Of a DNA stretch of 6,609 nucleotides, positions 5,699 through 6,609 are shown piece by piece. The notes beneath the pieces were generated by a model, which saw only the letters and a program-made list of their open reading frames with translations, searched no databases and was not told the DNA's origin. A program made the position numbers and the translations under genes. Every line of letters starts with the position of its first letter. Positions within the stretch are counted from its first letter, which is position 1. Origin of the DNA: Verrucomicrobiales bacterium (lineage in GTDB: Bacteria > Verrucomicrobiota > Verrucomicrobiia > Verrucomicrobiales > Akkermansiaceae); the NCBI GenBank assembly GCA_003527555.1, contig DPWT01000101.1:1-6609 (forward strand). The letters are read 5' to 3'.

Positions 5699-6427
5699 TC
5701 ACGCTAGTGATAAATTATGCTTTAGCACGCTAAGAGCATAGAGGCTGGCGGTTTCAACGCGTAAAACGATTTCACCAAGGCTCACTGGTTTAAATCCAGC
5801 TGCAAATGCCAGTTGGTATTCATCAGCTGAGAAATCGCCCTCGGGGCCAATGAGTAACTCCACGCCGCCAGTGACAGGATGTTTTTCTAACAATTTCTTA
5901 AAATGCACTGCCGCTGGATCGAGTGCGGCGATGATTCTGCAGTCCGTCGATTTTCCTGTATTAATCCAATCGGAAAATGCAAGAGGTTCCTCGATCTGGG
6001 GAAGGTGGTTTTGGCCGCACTGCTTGCAGGCTTCAAGTGCGATGCGTTGCCACTTGGCTTGCTTCTTGGCTGCGGCATCAGGTCTTACCACGGTGTGGGC
6101 TGTGATCAGTGGCTGAATGGTACTGACGCCGAGTTCTACGGCTTTTTGCACGATCAGCTCCATATTACCGCCTTTGGGGATTGACTGACACAGAGTCACT
6201 GGATGATTTGGATGATCTTGAGTGATGGCGGTTTCAATACGACACTCGATCGCGCTGCGCGAAGCTTGGGTGACAGTGCAGACGGCTGATTTTCCTTCCC
6301 CATCGAACACCTCAATGTGTTTGCCCTCTTTAACTCGCATCACACGTATTGCGTGATGCGCCTCCTCACCAGACAGGAGGAGGGTGCGCTCGGTCCATGC
6401 ACCGGGTTCAAGAAAGTAGCGGTTCAT
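5699..6427 (-). CDS. rsmE: 16S rRNA (uracil-1498-N3)-methyltransferase RsmE
   Basis: RsmE uses S-adenosylmethionine to methylate N3 of U1498 in 16S rRNA, in the decoding region of the 30S subunit. The 242 residues match the usual family length. An N-terminal PUA-like RNA-binding part (about 1-68) holds the family's HHAIRVMRVKEG block (24-35). The SPOUT methyltransferase part has KGGNMELIVQKAVELGV (85-101), ALEACKQCGQNHLPQI (130-145), IGPEGDFSADE (193-203) and LGEIVLRVETASLYAL (217-232). The last two blocks build the knotted SAM pocket. All expected blocks are intact. The QCGQ at 136-139 replaces the more common QS/QCGR-type sequence, a minor variation. The start is the ATG at 6425-6427, with no Shine-Dalgarno sequence before it. 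It follows dnaJ by 24 bp on the same strand, so the two are probably co-transcribed. dnaJ and rsmE are neighbours in many bacteria. Confidence 0.95.
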   Translation of the reverse strand: MNRYFLEPGAWTERTLLLSGEEAHHAIRVMRVKEGKHIEVFDGEGKSAVCTVTQASRSAIECRIETAITQDHPNHPVTLCQSIPKGGNMELIVQKAVELGVSTIQPLITAHTVVRPDAAAKKQAKWQRIALEACKQCGQNHLPQIEEPLAFSDWINTGKSTDCRIIAALDPAAVHFKKLLEKHPVTGGVELLIGPEGDFSADEYQLAFAAGFKPVSLGEIVLRVETASLYALSVLKHNLSLA

Positions 6428-6451
6428 GGAAGTGGTTGTTAGTCAAATAGT

Positions 6452-6609
6452 TTACGAGCCAAAAAAGCGTTTAGCTTTCTCAAAAAACGACTCCTGCATC
6501 GGGTTGTTTTCCTCACCGATGGAATCAGAAAACTCGACGAGTTTTTCCTTCTGCTCACTTTTGAGTTTGGTGGGGACTTCGACTTGCACCTCGACATGAA
6601 GGTCTCCTT
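6452..6609 (-). CDS. dnaJ: Chaperone protein DnaJ, C-terminal end (partial)
   Basis: The frame enters from the right edge and ends at a TAA (6452-6454), giving 51 complete residues. They begin GDLHVEVQVEVPTKLKSEQK, the conserved end of the second C-terminal substrate-binding domain of DnaJ (usual form GDLxVxVxVxVPxxLxxxQ). A short tail follows, with PMQESFFEKAKRFFG, as seen at the end of many DnaJ proteins. DnaJ is the Hsp40 partner that delivers unfolded clients to DnaK and stimulates its ATPase. The J-domain and zinc-finger parts lie outside the window, so DnaJ versus a CbpA-type homologue is decided by this tail and by the adjacent rsmE. Confidence 0.88.
   Translation of the reverse strand, partial: GDLHVEVQVEVPTKLKSEQKEKLVEFSDSIGEENNPMQESFFEKAKRFFGS

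Noticed and set aside
1..6609. Mobile element, CRISPR array, tRNA or rRNA
   Set aside because: No transposase, terminal inverted repeats with target duplication, regularly spaced repeats, cloverleaf sequence or rRNA-like stretch was seen on either strand.

Overview
The window is ordinary bacterial chromosome. It has five complete genes, the 3' end of a sixth and possibly the first codons of a seventh. The likely source is a Gram-negative, environmental member of the PVC group, most likely Verrucomicrobiota. This rests on the large secreted protein, whose SdrD-B-like segment, 'DxDGxxNLxEYA' calcium-loop motif and '(S)TDxxxW' beta-rich tail are a combination I associate with that phylum. It is also supported by the style of the homoserine kinase and by the absence of Shine-Dalgarno sequences before every complete gene. 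No phylogeny could be run, so the phylum is an inference.

Layout, left to right. Positions 1-31 may carry the first codons of a minus-strand gene. Positions 32-506 are non-coding. Within them, 61-350 is strikingly AT-rich (about 31% G+C by hand count), and the stretch also holds two perfect DnaA-box 9-mers, a G-tract cluster, a small hairpin and a short direct repeat. Positions 507-2380 hold two minus-strand genes, an SMP-30/gluconolactonase-family protein followed by homoserine kinase (thrB), 56 bp apart and possibly co-transcribed. Positions 2381-2613 are a divergent intergenic region with a promoter-like element flanked by a 7-bp inverted repeat. Positions 2614-3678 (plus strand) encode an exported N-acetylmuramoyl-L-alanine amidase. 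It meets, tail to tail and 18 bp apart, a minus-strand gene (3697-5613) for a large exported multidomain protein with a central CAP/SCP domain. That gene has its own recognisable promoter. Positions 5699-6609 hold rsmE and the 3' end of dnaJ, both minus strand and 24 bp apart, a familiar bacterial gene order.

Functionally the window mixes housekeeping work with two envelope or extracellular proteins. The housekeeping genes are dnaJ (protein folding), rsmE (16S rRNA U1498 methylation) and thrB (threonine synthesis). The exported proteins are a cell-wall amidase and the CAP-domain protein. Nothing here forms a defence system, mobile element, CRISPR array or biosynthetic cluster, and I see no strong evidence for an undescribed multi-gene system. 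The most distinctive items are the architecture of the CAP protein, the uniform lack of Shine-Dalgarno sequences, and the AT-rich stretch with two DnaA boxes.
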